NCBI GenBank assembly: GCA_011364985.1
Contig: RDOC01000005.1
Span: 1 to 64,000, forward strand
Source of the DNA: Candidatus Thorarchaeota archaeon
GTDB lineage: Archaea > Asgardarchaeota > Thorarchaeia > Thorarchaeales > Thorarchaeaceae
Length of the DNA: 64,000 nt
Direction: 5' to 3'
Shown here: piece after piece, positions 9,047 through 17,432 of the stretch
Numbering within the stretch: the stretch's first letter is position 1
How the letters are laid out: each line of letters begins with the position of its first letter
The notes under the pieces: generated by a model
What the model saw: only the letters and a program-made list of their open reading frames with translations
Told to the model about the DNA's origin: nothing
Database searches by the model: none
Position numbers and translations under genes: made by a program

Positions 9047-10851
9047 GTGGACATATGGTTGCTGATGAGGAAGAGAGGACCTATGCCTACTCTGATGGAG
9101 ACCTGTTGAAAAGAATGATAAGATATCTTCTAGCCTACAGGCGAAGATTCGCAGCAGTGTCAGTTCTCGTGGCTCTTAGCATCGGGGTCGATATATGGAT
9201 TCCTTTTGTTCTTCGCCAAGCTATCGACGTTGATTTCGGAAGTGGAAATGCTCAGGCTCTGCTCTTCACCTCTCTGCTCTATATTGTGCTGCAGATTGCA
9301 GCATGGTTGACAACCTTTGCTTACGAATACATTATGGCAACTATGGGTCAGCATGCAATATACACTATGCGACAAGAGTTGTATGATCATCTTCAAGGAA
9401 TGTCGCAGGATTTCTACGATAAATCCTCATCCGGAAGAATAATCTCGCGTCTGATTAATGATGTAGAAAGGATGAGCGAGCTCCTTAGCGAGGGCTTGTT
9501 CAGTTCATTCGCTCAGATTTTCATAGTATTAGCCATAGGAACTGTCATCTTCACCGTTGACATCCAGCTCGCACTCATTACTCTTGGAGTTGTCCCTGTT
9601 CTGTTGGTCACAACAATCTACTTCAGGAGATATCTAAGAGAGGCATACCGGCGAACCCGCAAAACCATTTCAAGTGTCACCTCCAACTTTGCTGAGAGCA
9701 TTTCAGGAGCGAAGGAGACTAAGAGCTTCACAAGAGAGAAGAAAAGCATGGATCGCTTTACCGAAGTGAACAGAAAGGATTACCAGTCCAACGTGGATGC
9801 TGGCAAGGCAAATGCAACCTTCTTCCCCTCAATCCGATTTATCAGCGGATTGGGTGTGTTTCTCATTCTTCTAGTTGGAGGCAGTCGACTAATTCAGGGA
9901 ACAATCACGTTGGGAACGGTTGTTATGTTCATTCAGTTTAGTGATCGATTCTTCCGTCCAATTCTAACGATTGCAAACTTCTACACCTCAGTACAAAGCG
10001 CATTTGCAGGCGCAGAACGAGTCTTCACGGTGCTCGATACCGAGCCAACTGTAAGGGACAAGCCCGACGCAATTCCACTACCGCCCATTAAGGGAAACAT
10101 CACTTTTGACCATGTGCACTTTGGATATCTTGAAGACATACCAGTTCTCAAGGACTTCGAACTTGAGATTCAAGCTGGAGAGACAATTGCACTCGTTGGC
10201 GACACAGGCGCAGGAAAGACCACTGTCATCAACCTACTCAACAGGTTCTATGACGTTTGGAGTGGATCGGTGCGCGTTGATGGATTTGACGTAAGAGATT
10301 TAACACTTGAGTCGCTTCGATCTCGGATAGGAGTCGTGCTTCAGAGCCCCTTCCTCTTCATGGGAACTGTTCGAGACAATATTAGGTATGGAAAACATGA
10401 TGCATCAGAGGAGGAGTTGCTTGATGCAGTTGAAGCCATTGGTGCTAGTAGGGTTCTGAGCAACCTTGAGAATGGCCTTGAGACTGAGGTTGGTGAGCGA
10501 GGAGCGAGACTCTCTGAGGGAGAGCGTCAGCTTGTCAGCTTTGCACGTGCACTCCTTGCAGATCCGAGCATTCTGATTCTTGACGAGGCGACAAGTTCCG
10601 TTGATATCTATACTGAGTATGCTATACAACGAGGAATGAAAAGACTTCTCAAGAATAGAACATCCATAGTGATTGCCCATCGCCTTTCGACCATTGTTAA
10701 TGCAGACCGAATTGTGGTCCTAGAAAATGGGGAAATAGTTGAGGCTGGTAAGCATTCAGAACTAATGGCCCTAAAAGGCAAGTACTATTCACTTTATGAA
10801 TTGCAGATTCATCCTAGAGCAATGAAAGTACCATCCAAAGACAGAGAATAA
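9043..10851 (+). CDS. ABC exporter half-transporter, catalytic-site subunit
   Basis: A 602-residue partner of the preceding gene, with six membrane helices and a nucleotide-binding domain. Walker A is GDTGAGKT, the Q-loop reads VVLQSPFLF, Walker B ILILDEATSSVD has the catalytic Glu, and the switch His is in IVIAHRLST. The signature is LSEGERQ rather than LSGGQ, so this subunit completes only the degenerate site and relies on the first subunit for the active one. Together they form an asymmetric heterodimeric exporter of lipids, drugs or peptides; substrate cannot be inferred. No insertion is present after Walker A. Translation is coupled by the ATGA overlap. Confidence 0.91.
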   Translation: MSGHMVADEEERTYAYSDGDLLKRMIRYLLAYRRRFAAVSVLVALSIGVDIWIPFVLRQAIDVDFGSGNAQALLFTSLLYIVLQIAAWLTTFAYEYIMATMGQHAIYTMRQELYDHLQGMSQDFYDKSSSGRIISRLINDVERMSELLSEGLFSSFAQIFIVLAIGTVIFTVDIQLALITLGVVPVLLVTTIYFRRYLREAYRRTRKTISSVTSNFAESISGAKETKSFTREKKSMDRFTEVNRKDYQSNVDAGKANATFFPSIRFISGLGVFLILLVGGSRLIQGTITLGTVVMFIQFSDRFFRPILTIANFYTSVQSAFAGAERVFTVLDTEPTVRDKPDAIPLPPIKGNITFDHVHFGYLEDIPVLKDFELEIQAGETIALVGDTGAGKTTVINLLNRFYDVWSGSVRVDGFDVRDLTLESLRSRIGVVLQSPFLFMGTVRDNIRYGKHDASEEELLDAVEAIGASRVLSNLENGLETEVGERGARLSEGERQLVSFARALLADPSILILDEATSSVDIYTEYAIQRGMKRLLKNRTSIVIAHRLSTIVNADRIVVLENGEIVEAGKHSELMALKGKYYSLYELQIHPRAMKVPSKDRE

Positions 10852-10914
10852 AGAAGGATGGCAGTCTCCACCGAGGGGCAGAGACCTAGTCAATACACCA
10901 TTCTTAGTAGTGGA

Positions 10915-11682
10915 CTAATCATCCCAGTCAAAGTCATCAACATTGTCATAAGCATACTGAGCATTCTTCACGGACTTAAGGGAAGTCCATGAACCAAGGC
11001 TTGAAAGACCCCTCATTGCCTCACCTACTGCTCGGCCAATAGCTGGACCAATCTCAGCAAGACCTTCAAGTCCTACAATTCCATCCTTGGTGACAGCGAT
11101 ATCCCTTCCATGTTTTCCTCGGATCCTAACACCGGACTTGTCAACTGAAACTATATTATCATCACCTACTGCAAAAACATTCTTGCCATGTATGAAGACC
11201 AGTTCCTTGTCATCCTTGGCCACCAGAATAATTGACTTTTCATCGCTATCTTTGCCTAGGAGGATACTCCCCTTTCCAGTTTCGATACTAGTTCTATGAT
11301 CACCATTGACTTGATCTTGAATCTTGTTCATGGACGCCTTAACGAATGCGTCATTGCTGCCATAACCGAGAGCCCTAGCATCATTTTCGCTAGCTGATTC
11401 GGATTTGTTCTCGAGCCTCGTAACGCCCAGATAGAGCTGAATTCCCTTAAGGCAAGGCTTGACAGATTCGCCAACAGCACCATATTCAGTTTCCGCAATC
11501 GCATCCACTACGAGTTGGGATGGCCCGTCAAAGGCAATTCCAACCCTGTTTCCATCATGCTTGAGGTATACAAAGATGCAACCTCTTTCAAGAGTGAGGA
11601 TTGCTTTCTTATGCGAGATCAATTCGTGTGTATTCCTCAGCATCATCACTGGTCCATCAACTTCAAGTTTCTTCATTACCAT
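10915..11682 (-). CDS. Unknown protein with acidic C-terminal tail, coupled to an HTH regulator
   Basis: A 255-residue soluble protein I do not recognise. Residues 1-95 look like a compact alpha/beta domain (LERGCIFVYLKHDGNRVGIAFDG). After a charged, Ser/Asn-rich linker come short hydrophobic strand repeats with alternating turns (SIILVAKDDKELVFIHGKN; NIVSVDKSGVRIRG; DIAVTKDGIVGL), suggesting a beta-rich domain. Then a Gly/Ala helix and a tail ending NVDDFDWDD. The start ATG lies inside the last codons of the upstream regulator gene (seven-base overlap), so the two are co-translated. The regulator also ends in an acidic, aromatic-containing tail, which suggests both contact one partner or each other. 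No membrane segment or catalytic motif is visible. Confidence 0.6.
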   Translation of the reverse strand: MVMKKLEVDGPVMMLRNTHELISHKKAILTLERGCIFVYLKHDGNRVGIAFDGPSQLVVDAIAETEYGAVGESVKPCLKGIQLYLGVTRLENKSESASENDARALGYGSNDAFVKASMNKIQDQVNGDHRTSIETGKGSILLGKDSDEKSIILVAKDDKELVFIHGKNVFAVGDDNIVSVDKSGVRIRGKHGRDIAVTKDGIVGLEGLAEIGPAIGRAVGEAMRGLSSLGSWTSLKSVKNAQYAYDNVDDFDWDD

Positions 11683-12494
11683 TCATCCTCCTCATCCGAA
11701 AAATCAAGTTCTTCCACATTGATTCCAAAACCATTGGTGTCATCATCAATGTCAACTTCGGACTTAGGAAGGTCTTCCTCCTTGTCCCTTACCACCCGAA
11801 CAATTCTGCTCTCCCCGTTCTCGCCGGACTTAGAACGTTCTCGCTCGACCTGACTTGTGAGCCACTGAGCAAGGCGGTAGGCTAAGCGACCTTCCACGGT
11901 GACATAGTAAGTACCTCGCACTTCACCTTTTATCACATAGCCAGCTTCAAGAAGGGAGTTCAGATGATGTGTGAGTGAACTGCCAGTCTTACCTGTATGG
12001 TTCTCCAATTCATTGAAGGTCTTGCCGCCTTCTCTCAAGAAATCAAGAATACGAAGGCGTTCCTCACTTCCAAGGGGATTTACTATTCGAGCCACTCGTT
12101 CCGGAGATATTGCCTCAACTTCCTTGTCTCGTTTTGTTCTCCGTCGAGCAGTTCTGGGGCTTATGCGAATCTTCTTTCCTAAAGACTTAGAGAATCTTTC
12201 TCCGATTTCACTACCTATATCTTCGATGCCACTTAGTGAGAAACGTATTTGTTCGCCCAAGTCATCCATCATCACATCCAAACTTTCCATGAGAGGATCA
12301 AGGTCAATACTTGCTGTCCGTCTCGCTCTTGGAGATCGCAAAGGTCGAACAGGTTTGGCAGATCTCGATTGCCGCTCATGACTTCTCAGTGTTTTTTTCT
12401 CTTGACGGAGATCTTCGAGCTCCTTTTGAAGGTCAACTCTTATTCTTTGAATCTCCTTGAGCTCTTCCTTGATTTTGTCGATATCTTCTGGCAT
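11676..12494 (-). CDS. ArsR-like winged-helix regulator with N-terminal coiled coil
   Basis: A 272-residue probable DNA-binding protein. Residues 1-45 are a heptad-rich coiled coil (KEELKEIQRIRVDLQKELED), followed by a basic linker rich in Arg, Ser and Pro, a helical segment (about 65-110), a second basic stretch (RTARRRTKRDKE) and then a winged helix at about 130-205: LGSEERLRILDFLREGGK, the recognition helix region SSLTHHLNSLLEAGYV and wing GTYYVTVEG. This arrangement is like ArsR/HTH_20 regulators. The C-terminus is strongly acidic (EELDFSDEEDEW). It begins the transcription unit with the unknown gene 10915-11682. The basic linkers suggest non-specific DNA contact as well. Target genes are unknown; autoregulation is plausible. 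Confidence 0.72.
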   Translation of the reverse strand: MPEDIDKIKEELKEIQRIRVDLQKELEDLRQEKKTLRSHERQSRSAKPVRPLRSPRARRTASIDLDPLMESLDVMMDDLGEQIRFSLSGIEDIGSEIGERFSKSLGKKIRISPRTARRRTKRDKEVEAISPERVARIVNPLGSEERLRILDFLREGGKTFNELENHTGKTGSSLTHHLNSLLEAGYVIKGEVRGTYYVTVEGRLAYRLAQWLTSQVERERSKSGENGESRIVRVVRDKEEDLPKSEVDIDDDTNGFGINVEELDFSDEEDEW

Positions 12495-12655
12495 CTTTGA
12501 TTCATCAACTGTAATAATGTACAGTTTTAGTTAAAAACTATTCGGTCGAAGTACATTCGGATGAGTCTGTTGTAGGTAATCGTCTATCAAAATGTCGAGG
12601 GACTGCAAGAACGGGCGCGAAATAGGTATTTCGTGCAGGTCACGCAGCATAGCCT

Positions 12656-12691
12656 TTTAAGCAACTTAGGCGCATTTAAGCCACCTTTAAG
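12656..12691 (+). repeat. Three TTTAAG repeats upstream of the histone gene
   Basis: TTTAAG occurs at 12656-12661, 12675-12680 and 12686-12691 in an otherwise mixed-composition stretch. The third copy lies at the centre of a small inverted repeat, CACCT-TTAAGG-AGGTG. They are 50-85 bases before the histone ATG, so they could serve as TATA-like elements, as regulator sites, or as leader structure. The role is inference. Confidence 0.4.
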
Positions 12692-12741
12692 GAGGTGTGT
12701 ACTAGACGCGCCATAGGTGCGTTCTAGGCAGCTTTGAAGGG

Positions 12742-12948
12742 ATGTGTGAAGAATTGGCTAAAGCGAAGAAAAGTTACCCAACCTTTTTTGTAAAGTCAGC
12801 AGTGAAGGAGTTTGCCAAGCAGAACGATATGATGGTTGGCTCCGATGCCTATGATGCAATCAACGTGCAGATTGGCAAGATGTTGGAAGCTGCTGCGGTA
12901 AGATGCAAAGAGAACAAGAGGAAAACCTTGAAGGCTTACGATCTGTGA
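12742..12948 (+). CDS. Short archaeal-type histone
   Basis: A 68-residue histone-fold protein that should dimerise and bind or bend DNA. Helix 1 is FFVKSAVKEFAKQ, loop 1 NDMMVG, the long helix 2 runs from SDAYDAINVQIGKMLEAAA to about residue 58, and loop 2 is KRKTLKAYDL, matching the RKT-x-x-x-DL/DI element of archaeal histones. The protein stops right there, so the short third helix of HMfB-type histones is missing. That truncation resembles the short bacterial-type and DUF1931-like histones as I remember them. The N-terminal KAKKS is basic. ATG at 12742 follows GAAGGG. A strong hairpin follows the stop. Monocistronic. Confidence 0.85.
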   Translation: MCEELAKAKKSYPTFFVKSAVKEFAKQNDMMVGSDAYDAINVQIGKMLEAAAVRCKENKRKTLKAYDL

Positions 12949-12969
12949 GCATTCGAGCAGTAGTATCAA

Positions 12970-13012
12970 CTGGGGGGCAGCCCTTGGTTGCCCCACCAGC
13001 TCTCTGATTTTT
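12970..13012 (+). terminator. Hairpin plus T-rich tail after the histone gene
   Basis: GGGGCA (12974-12979) pairs with TGCCCC (12989-12994), extended by CTGG/CCAG around one unpaired base, and is followed by a T-rich run with five consecutive T at about 13008-13012. The position 20 bases past the histone stop fits a terminator or 3' stabilising structure. Confidence 0.55.
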
Positions 13013-13100
13013 CGTTTCGATGCAGTTCTTTTTTCCGAGATATTATGCGCAGAAGAGTAGTATTATAGAGACACAAAAGCATAGTACTTCACTGGTTGTT

Positions 13101-13367
13101 ATGAAGCTTGAACATAACGGTGAGGAGCATCCAGCTGGTTACTATGTATGCGTATTGGCAAGTTTGTTACCAATATGCTTCTTGATTCTCTATCCCCTAA
13201 CGTATACAGGACTAGAAGCTTTGCCTTGGGCATTACTGATGTTAGCCGTTGTGATTCTACCTATTCTTAGCTGTGGGCTGGATTTCAGAGGTAGGCCTCT
13301 CTTTCAGTTTCATTACCATGGGATACCATTCAAAGACGAGATCATGGACCTAGCAGATGATGAATGA
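13101..13367 (+). CDS. Small two-helix membrane protein
   Basis: An 88-residue protein if started at ATG 13101; the open frame extends upstream to 13020 but that part is not protein-like. It has a short polar N-terminus (KLEHNGEEHPAGYY), two hydrophobic helices (about residues 14-35 and 42-62) and a charged C-terminal segment with GIPFKDEIMDLADDE. No family is recognised. The 3' end overlaps the opposite-strand frame 13342-13692. Its size and topology are similar to other small membrane proteins scattered in this window. Confidence 0.5.
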   Translation: MKLEHNGEEHPAGYYVCVLASLLPICFLILYPLTYTGLEALPWALLMLAVVILPILSCGLDFRGRPLFQFHYHGIPFKDEIMDLADDE

Positions 13368-13692
13368 ATCGAAGACTAATGTAAGATCTAATCATTCTCT
13401 TTGTGGACGTAGAACGGAGTGTCAGATGATAGCCGAGTAAGATTGCGTTCTGCAGTAGTCGCTTTCCCAAGTCCAAAGACATATTTCGCTGATTCAGGGT
13501 TGTAATCCAGAAGAGATGCCCTCCAAATATCCATATCCGATAGGGAATGCGATTAGCACTGCCTCTATGACTGCTTTCTATACGCCTGCTATAGAGGTAG
13601 AAAGAGAGGATGACTACGCCAGTTCCAAGAACCAAATAGATTGGCAACATTATTGTTAACAATAGTTCGTCGTTCTCTCTGATATTTTGCAT
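13342..13692 (-). CDS. Possible small membrane protein, weak
   Basis: An open frame of 116 residues whose N-terminal third is plausible: a polar start followed by one hydrophobic helix (LLLTIMLPIYLVLGTGVVIL) and a basic flank. The remainder (from about residue 40) has no clear pattern and overlaps the end of the opposite gene by 26 bases. It may be a real single-pass protein, a gene truncated by a frameshift, or chance. Composition alone does not settle it. Confidence 0.3.
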   Translation of the reverse strand: MQNIRENDELLLTIMLPIYLVLGTGVVILSFYLYSRRIESSHRGSANRIPYRIWIFGGHLFWITTLNQRNMSLDLGKRLLQNAILLGYHLTLRSTSTKRMIRSYISLRFIHHLLGP

Positions 13693-13789
13693 CCGTTGCT
13701 GATGGTTTTCAAGGTCATTCCCTCACGCAAAGGGCTGCACAAGTTTGTTCCTTAAATGGACGGATATATGCGGCTCAAGTAGAAGCATA

Positions 13790-14797
13790 ATGCCATTTTC
13801 TCCACTTCTTCCTTGTCATAGAGCCATCCCATCGCGAAAAAAAGCCTCGGTTCCTTCATATGCCCCGGAAAAGGGCTGGAAGTGGATGCCCACAGAAACT
13901 GGCTCGAAATTAAATCCCCGAGAATTCATCGAAGTTCCATTGAATGTTGACAGCTATAAGGACGTTGAGAAAGTCATCAACCAACTCAAACCCCTTAACG
14001 ACAACCAAATCAGAGAACTGAAGAAACGTCTTGGAAATCTAACTCAAACTGAGGCGTTCATGTATGCACTAGGTTCTCTTGTTTCTGATGGTACTAGCCA
14101 ACAAGCCAATGATTCCACACTTTCTTCATCCAGACTAAATATTGGTTTGGGAAAGAGCTACACATGGAGCGAGAATTATGGAGATGCCACATGCCTAGCT
14201 CTTGGAATGATTGGAATACGTGCTGGACGTATCAGAGGAGAACCTCCAAAGGTTTCATCGAGTTTAATAGAATCATCAGGTAAGCATCGTTGGCAAAGCC
14301 AATACAGCCCACTAATCAATTGGATGAGAAATCATGCACTTGGGCTTAAGCCTAGTGAATTGAAGACCTACGACTCAATAAGAGCTAGTTGGATTCTTGA
14401 AGCTCCGGAATCGTGGAAGATACCATTTCTCCAAGGTGTTTGTGATGGCGACGGTTGTGCATCAGTCGCATCACAATACCTCAGTATAGGAACTTCTGCA
14501 AACACAGAATTCTTTCAGGATTTGCTCGAGTCCATGAATATCAAATCACATGAAGGTGACGGAGCAGTAGCAATTACCTCACATGAGTCAATGAAAAGAG
14601 CTGCTGAAATAGGAATATTCAGGTATGCAACTGGCAGAAAGGAGAATCTTATCAAACTGGATAGCATGATGAGAACATACGACAACTCGAGAGAGCTGAG
14701 ATCAGCTGAGATTGCTATTGTCAAAGAAATGAGAGGACAGGGGAAGTCCTGGGGAAAGATAGCTGAGGAACTCTTCGACCTGTTTGGATATACCTAG
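13790..14797 (+). CDS. Free-standing LAGLIDADG-type protein with C-terminal HTH-like segment
   Basis: A protein of about 335 residues with two LAGLIDADG-like motifs: YALGSLVSDGT early in the domain and FLQGVCDGDGCAS about 130 residues later. This two-motif spacing is that of monomeric homing endonucleases, where the acidic residue closing each motif binds the catalytic metal; both motifs here keep an Asp near the end. There are no intein splice blocks and no host gene around it, so it is neither an intein nor visibly inside a group I or archaeal rRNA intron. The last 30 residues (VKEMRGQGKSWGKIAEELF) look like a helix-turn-helix. It could be a mobile endonuclease or a domesticated DNA-binding protein. 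The start is uncertain: the frame is open back to TTG 13745; ATG 13790 is used here. Confidence 0.68.
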   Translation: MPFSPLLPCHRAIPSRKKASVPSYAPEKGWKWMPTETGSKLNPREFIEVPLNVDSYKDVEKVINQLKPLNDNQIRELKKRLGNLTQTEAFMYALGSLVSDGTSQQANDSTLSSSRLNIGLGKSYTWSENYGDATCLALGMIGIRAGRIRGEPPKVSSSLIESSGKHRWQSQYSPLINWMRNHALGLKPSELKTYDSIRASWILEAPESWKIPFLQGVCDGDGCASVASQYLSIGTSANTEFFQDLLESMNIKSHEGDGAVAITSHESMKRAAEIGIFRYATGRKENLIKLDSMMRTYDNSRELRSAEIAIVKEMRGQGKSWGKIAEELFDLFGYT

Positions 14798-14890
14798 CCA
14801 TACTATACCGTAAAGCGCAGAACAAGGAAACTAGGCATTGAATAAAGGGAAAAGGCCTGCCTGAATTGTCGACCTAGGCAAGCTAGAACT

Positions 14891-16090
14891 CTATCTATCA
14901 GACTGGAGTTTCTTAATCTCCTCTATGATTGCAGGTACAACCTCGAAGATGTCACCAACAATTCCGAAGTCTGCAATCTCAAAGATTGGAGCTTCAGGGT
15001 CTTTATTGATGGCTATGATGATTTCACTGCTGCTCATGCCGCTACAATGTTGAATGGCGCCAGAGATTCCAAGTGCGAAATAAAGACTTGGAGAGATGGT
15101 TCGACCGGATTGACCCACCTGTTGAGTGGGCGGAAGCCATCCGGCATCGACAATAGGCCGAGACCCGCCAACAGCAGCATTGAGTAAATCTGCAAGCTCT
15201 TGTGGAAGAGTAAGATTGGAGGGGTCCTTTATCCCGCGGCCGCTGCAGACGACAATATCTGCCTCCTCAACGGATTTCATTCCTTCAACAACTTCCTTGA
15301 CATGTTCAAGCACTCTAGTCCTGACTTGGTTAGCTCCGATCTTGACCTCAACCTTCTCTATATCGCCGGTGCATGATGTATCACGGTCACTGGGTTTGAA
15401 TACATTCGGCCGGACAGTTGCCATCTGGGGTCGCGTGTACGGGCAGAGAATCTCTGCCATGATGTTGCCTCCAAACGCCGGTCTTGTCTGTACCAGCTGT
15501 CGCTCATCGTCAATGTCGAGACCTGTGCAATCGGCTGTGAGGCCCAAGGCCATTCTAGCAGCAACTCGAGGTGCTAGGTCCCGACCATTGTTTGTTGCTC
15601 CATAGAGGACAATTGATGGCTTCCGCGGAGCTATCAAGGTGACCATGGCAATGGTGTAGGCATCAGTCGTATAGTCGGCGAATATCTTATCGTCTACAAG
15701 TAGAACCCTGTCTGCCCCCTGATGAATCAGAAACTCAGCTAAATGTTCTACTTCATGTCCAATTAAAACTGCAATCACGTTTTCTCCGAGTTTATCGGCA
15801 AGCTCTCGAGCCTTTGTCACCAGCTCGAAGGCAACACCCCTTAGTTTGCCCTCAGCGGTTTCGCACCAGACCCAAACGTCCTTGTATTCAGCAATCTTCT
15901 CCTTGTCAACGGTCTTGCGTTCGATTCCGATTGCGTCCTCGGGACAGATCTCCTCACAGGAACCGCATAGAACACACTTGTCAAGATCGAATTTGACCTT
16001 GTCACCGTCCTTCTCAATGGCTCCAAAATTGCAGACTTTTGGACAAAGCATACAGCCTGTACATTTCTCTTTATCATAGATTAGGCCCAT
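14891..16090 (-). CDS. etfA: Electron transfer flavoprotein alpha subunit with N-terminal 2[4Fe-4S] ferredoxin
   Basis: A 399-residue EtfA fused to a ferredoxin. Residues 10-20 (CTGCMLCPKVC) and 39-49 (CVLCGSCEEIC) give two complete four-cysteine clusters. The central part is the EtfA nucleotide-binding domain, and the C-terminal FAD domain contains the signature VGQSGRTISPSLYFALGISG followed by HCSGM. The fusion is known in EtfAs of anaerobes, where it links the flavin to ferredoxin-type carriers and, in some systems, to electron bifurcation. It is transcribed with etfB, three bases downstream. The likely partners, an acyl-CoA or other dehydrogenase, are not in the window. Confidence 0.93.
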   Translation of the reverse strand: MGLIYDKEKCTGCMLCPKVCNFGAIEKDGDKVKFDLDKCVLCGSCEEICPEDAIGIERKTVDKEKIAEYKDVWVWCETAEGKLRGVAFELVTKARELADKLGENVIAVLIGHEVEHLAEFLIHQGADRVLLVDDKIFADYTTDAYTIAMVTLIAPRKPSIVLYGATNNGRDLAPRVAARMALGLTADCTGLDIDDERQLVQTRPAFGGNIMAEILCPYTRPQMATVRPNVFKPSDRDTSCTGDIEKVEVKIGANQVRTRVLEHVKEVVEGMKSVEEADIVVCSGRGIKDPSNLTLPQELADLLNAAVGGSRPIVDAGWLPPTQQVGQSGRTISPSLYFALGISGAIQHCSGMSSSEIIIAINKDPEAPIFEIADFGIVGDIFEVVPAIIEEIKKLQSDR

Positions 16091-16093
16091 TTC

Positions 16094-16882
16094 TTAGATC
16101 GCCCCTTTCTTTGCAAGGAATTCAACCAGCTGCCTGGCGGCCTCCTTTGCATCAACATCCTGAAGCTTAATGCCTCCGCTCTTCCTCTCAGGAGGAAACA
16201 CTTTTCGAACGGTGGTAGGAGAGCCCTTCAGACCCAAATCGTCTTCAGGTACGCCAAGTGTGGCTGCATCTATCTCTTCAAGTGGCTTCTTCTTCGCCTT
16301 CATTATACCCATAATATTTGGGAGTCTTGGTTCATTGAGGCCTTTCGTTGCAGTAAGAAGCACTGGCATTTTGGCTTTGATGACATCATATCCATCATCA
16401 GTTTCTCGATGAGCAATAACATGCTTTCCGTCTTCGTCAATCTCAAGATGGCGCACATAGCATATCTGGGGAATTCCAAGCAGTTCTGCAATCTCCGGAC
16501 CGACCTGTGCAGTGTCGCCGTCAATTGCTTGTTTGCCGCAGATCACCAAGTCGTATTCCATCTTCTTGATTTGTCGTGCAAGAGTATAGGCTGTTGCCCA
16601 TGTATCAGCGCCTGCGAAAATTCTATCTGTCAGATGTATTGCCCGGTCGCCGCCCATAGCCAAGGCTTTCCAGAGAGCTTCCTTGGCCTGTGGCGGACCC
16701 ATGGTCATAACTACAACTTCGCCTCCATAATGATCCCTAAGCTTGATTGCTTCCTCAACAGCATATTCGTCAAAGGGGTTTAGAATGCTGGGAACACCAT
16801 CACGTATTAGCGTCCCAGTCTCCTCATTGACCTTGACTTCTGCAACCTCAGGAACCTGTTTCACTGGAACTATGATTTTCAT
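16094..16882 (-). CDS. etfB: Electron transfer flavoprotein beta subunit
   Basis: A 262-residue EtfB with a typical start (MKIIVPVKQVPEVAEVKV), the adenine-nucleotide-binding segment VVVMTMGPPQAKEALWKALA, and AIDGDTAQVGPEIAELLG, a family hallmark. In electron-bifurcating EtfAB the beta subunit binds FAD at this site, otherwise AMP; sequence reading alone cannot decide which. It is the first gene of the pair; EtfA begins three bases after its stop. ATG 16882 begins the conserved N-terminus. The upstream region is 130 bases from a small convergent-looking membrane protein on the same strand. Confidence 0.93.
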   Translation of the reverse strand: MKIIVPVKQVPEVAEVKVNEETGTLIRDGVPSILNPFDEYAVEEAIKLRDHYGGEVVVMTMGPPQAKEALWKALAMGGDRAIHLTDRIFAGADTWATAYTLARQIKKMEYDLVICGKQAIDGDTAQVGPEIAELLGIPQICYVRHLEIDEDGKHVIAHRETDDGYDVIKAKMPVLLTATKGLNEPRLPNIMGIMKAKKKPLEEIDAATLGVPEDDLGLKGSPTTVRKVFPPERKSGGIKLQDVDAKEAARQLVEFLAKKGAI

Positions 16883-17011
16883 GTAAGCACCTCAGGTCGT
16901 GGGGATTACGTAGCCGGCTTGTAAACTGAGCTCGTTATAAGGCATACGCACACGGAATAGTTCCTTTGAGTGATAGTGAACACAGGAGAGACACAGTAAA
17001 ATAACGGAGAA

Positions 17012-17140
17012 CTAGCCAAACCCCATAATTGCCAGCAAGATGCTCACAATTGCGATTGCAACGCCAAAAACTGCCTTGGGCATCTGAACCCTTCTCTCTT
17101 CATCCCTAAGTTCAGCAGAGACATCATTCATCTTTCTCAT
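17012..17140 (-). CDS. 42-residue single-pass membrane protein
   Basis: A short frame, ATG at 17140 to TAG at 17012, encoding a charged N-terminus (MRKMNDVSAELRDEERRVQ) followed by one hydrophobic helix of about 19 residues (AVFGVAIAIVSILLAIMGFG) that ends the protein. The clean amphipathic-then-hydrophobic pattern and the location in an otherwise empty 500-base gap favour a real gene. It lies upstream of etfB on the same strand, but 130 bases separate them. No family is recognised. Confidence 0.5.
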   Translation of the reverse strand: MRKMNDVSAELRDEERRVQMPKAVFGVAIAIVSILLAIMGFG

Positions 17141-17432
17141 AGCTCATTGAGTGATAGATTAGCTAACCTAGGAAGCAGCGTTCTGGAATTAGATTATTTC
17201 TCCAAGAACGGGATATTAAGTGTGGATTACGCACGAAATAAAAGGGAACCATGACCTATGCACAATTGTGAACCACTGTACACCGGACTGCAGAAATCTC
17301 TCATGAAAGAATTCAGAATGGTGCTCGCATCAAATCCTGATTTTTCTTCTTCAATGAGACAGCTCTAAGCCCTACGTTATGCTTTTAACTTGGGCTATGC
17401 AATTGGATGTAAGTCCCGAAGAAGGAGAGGAA

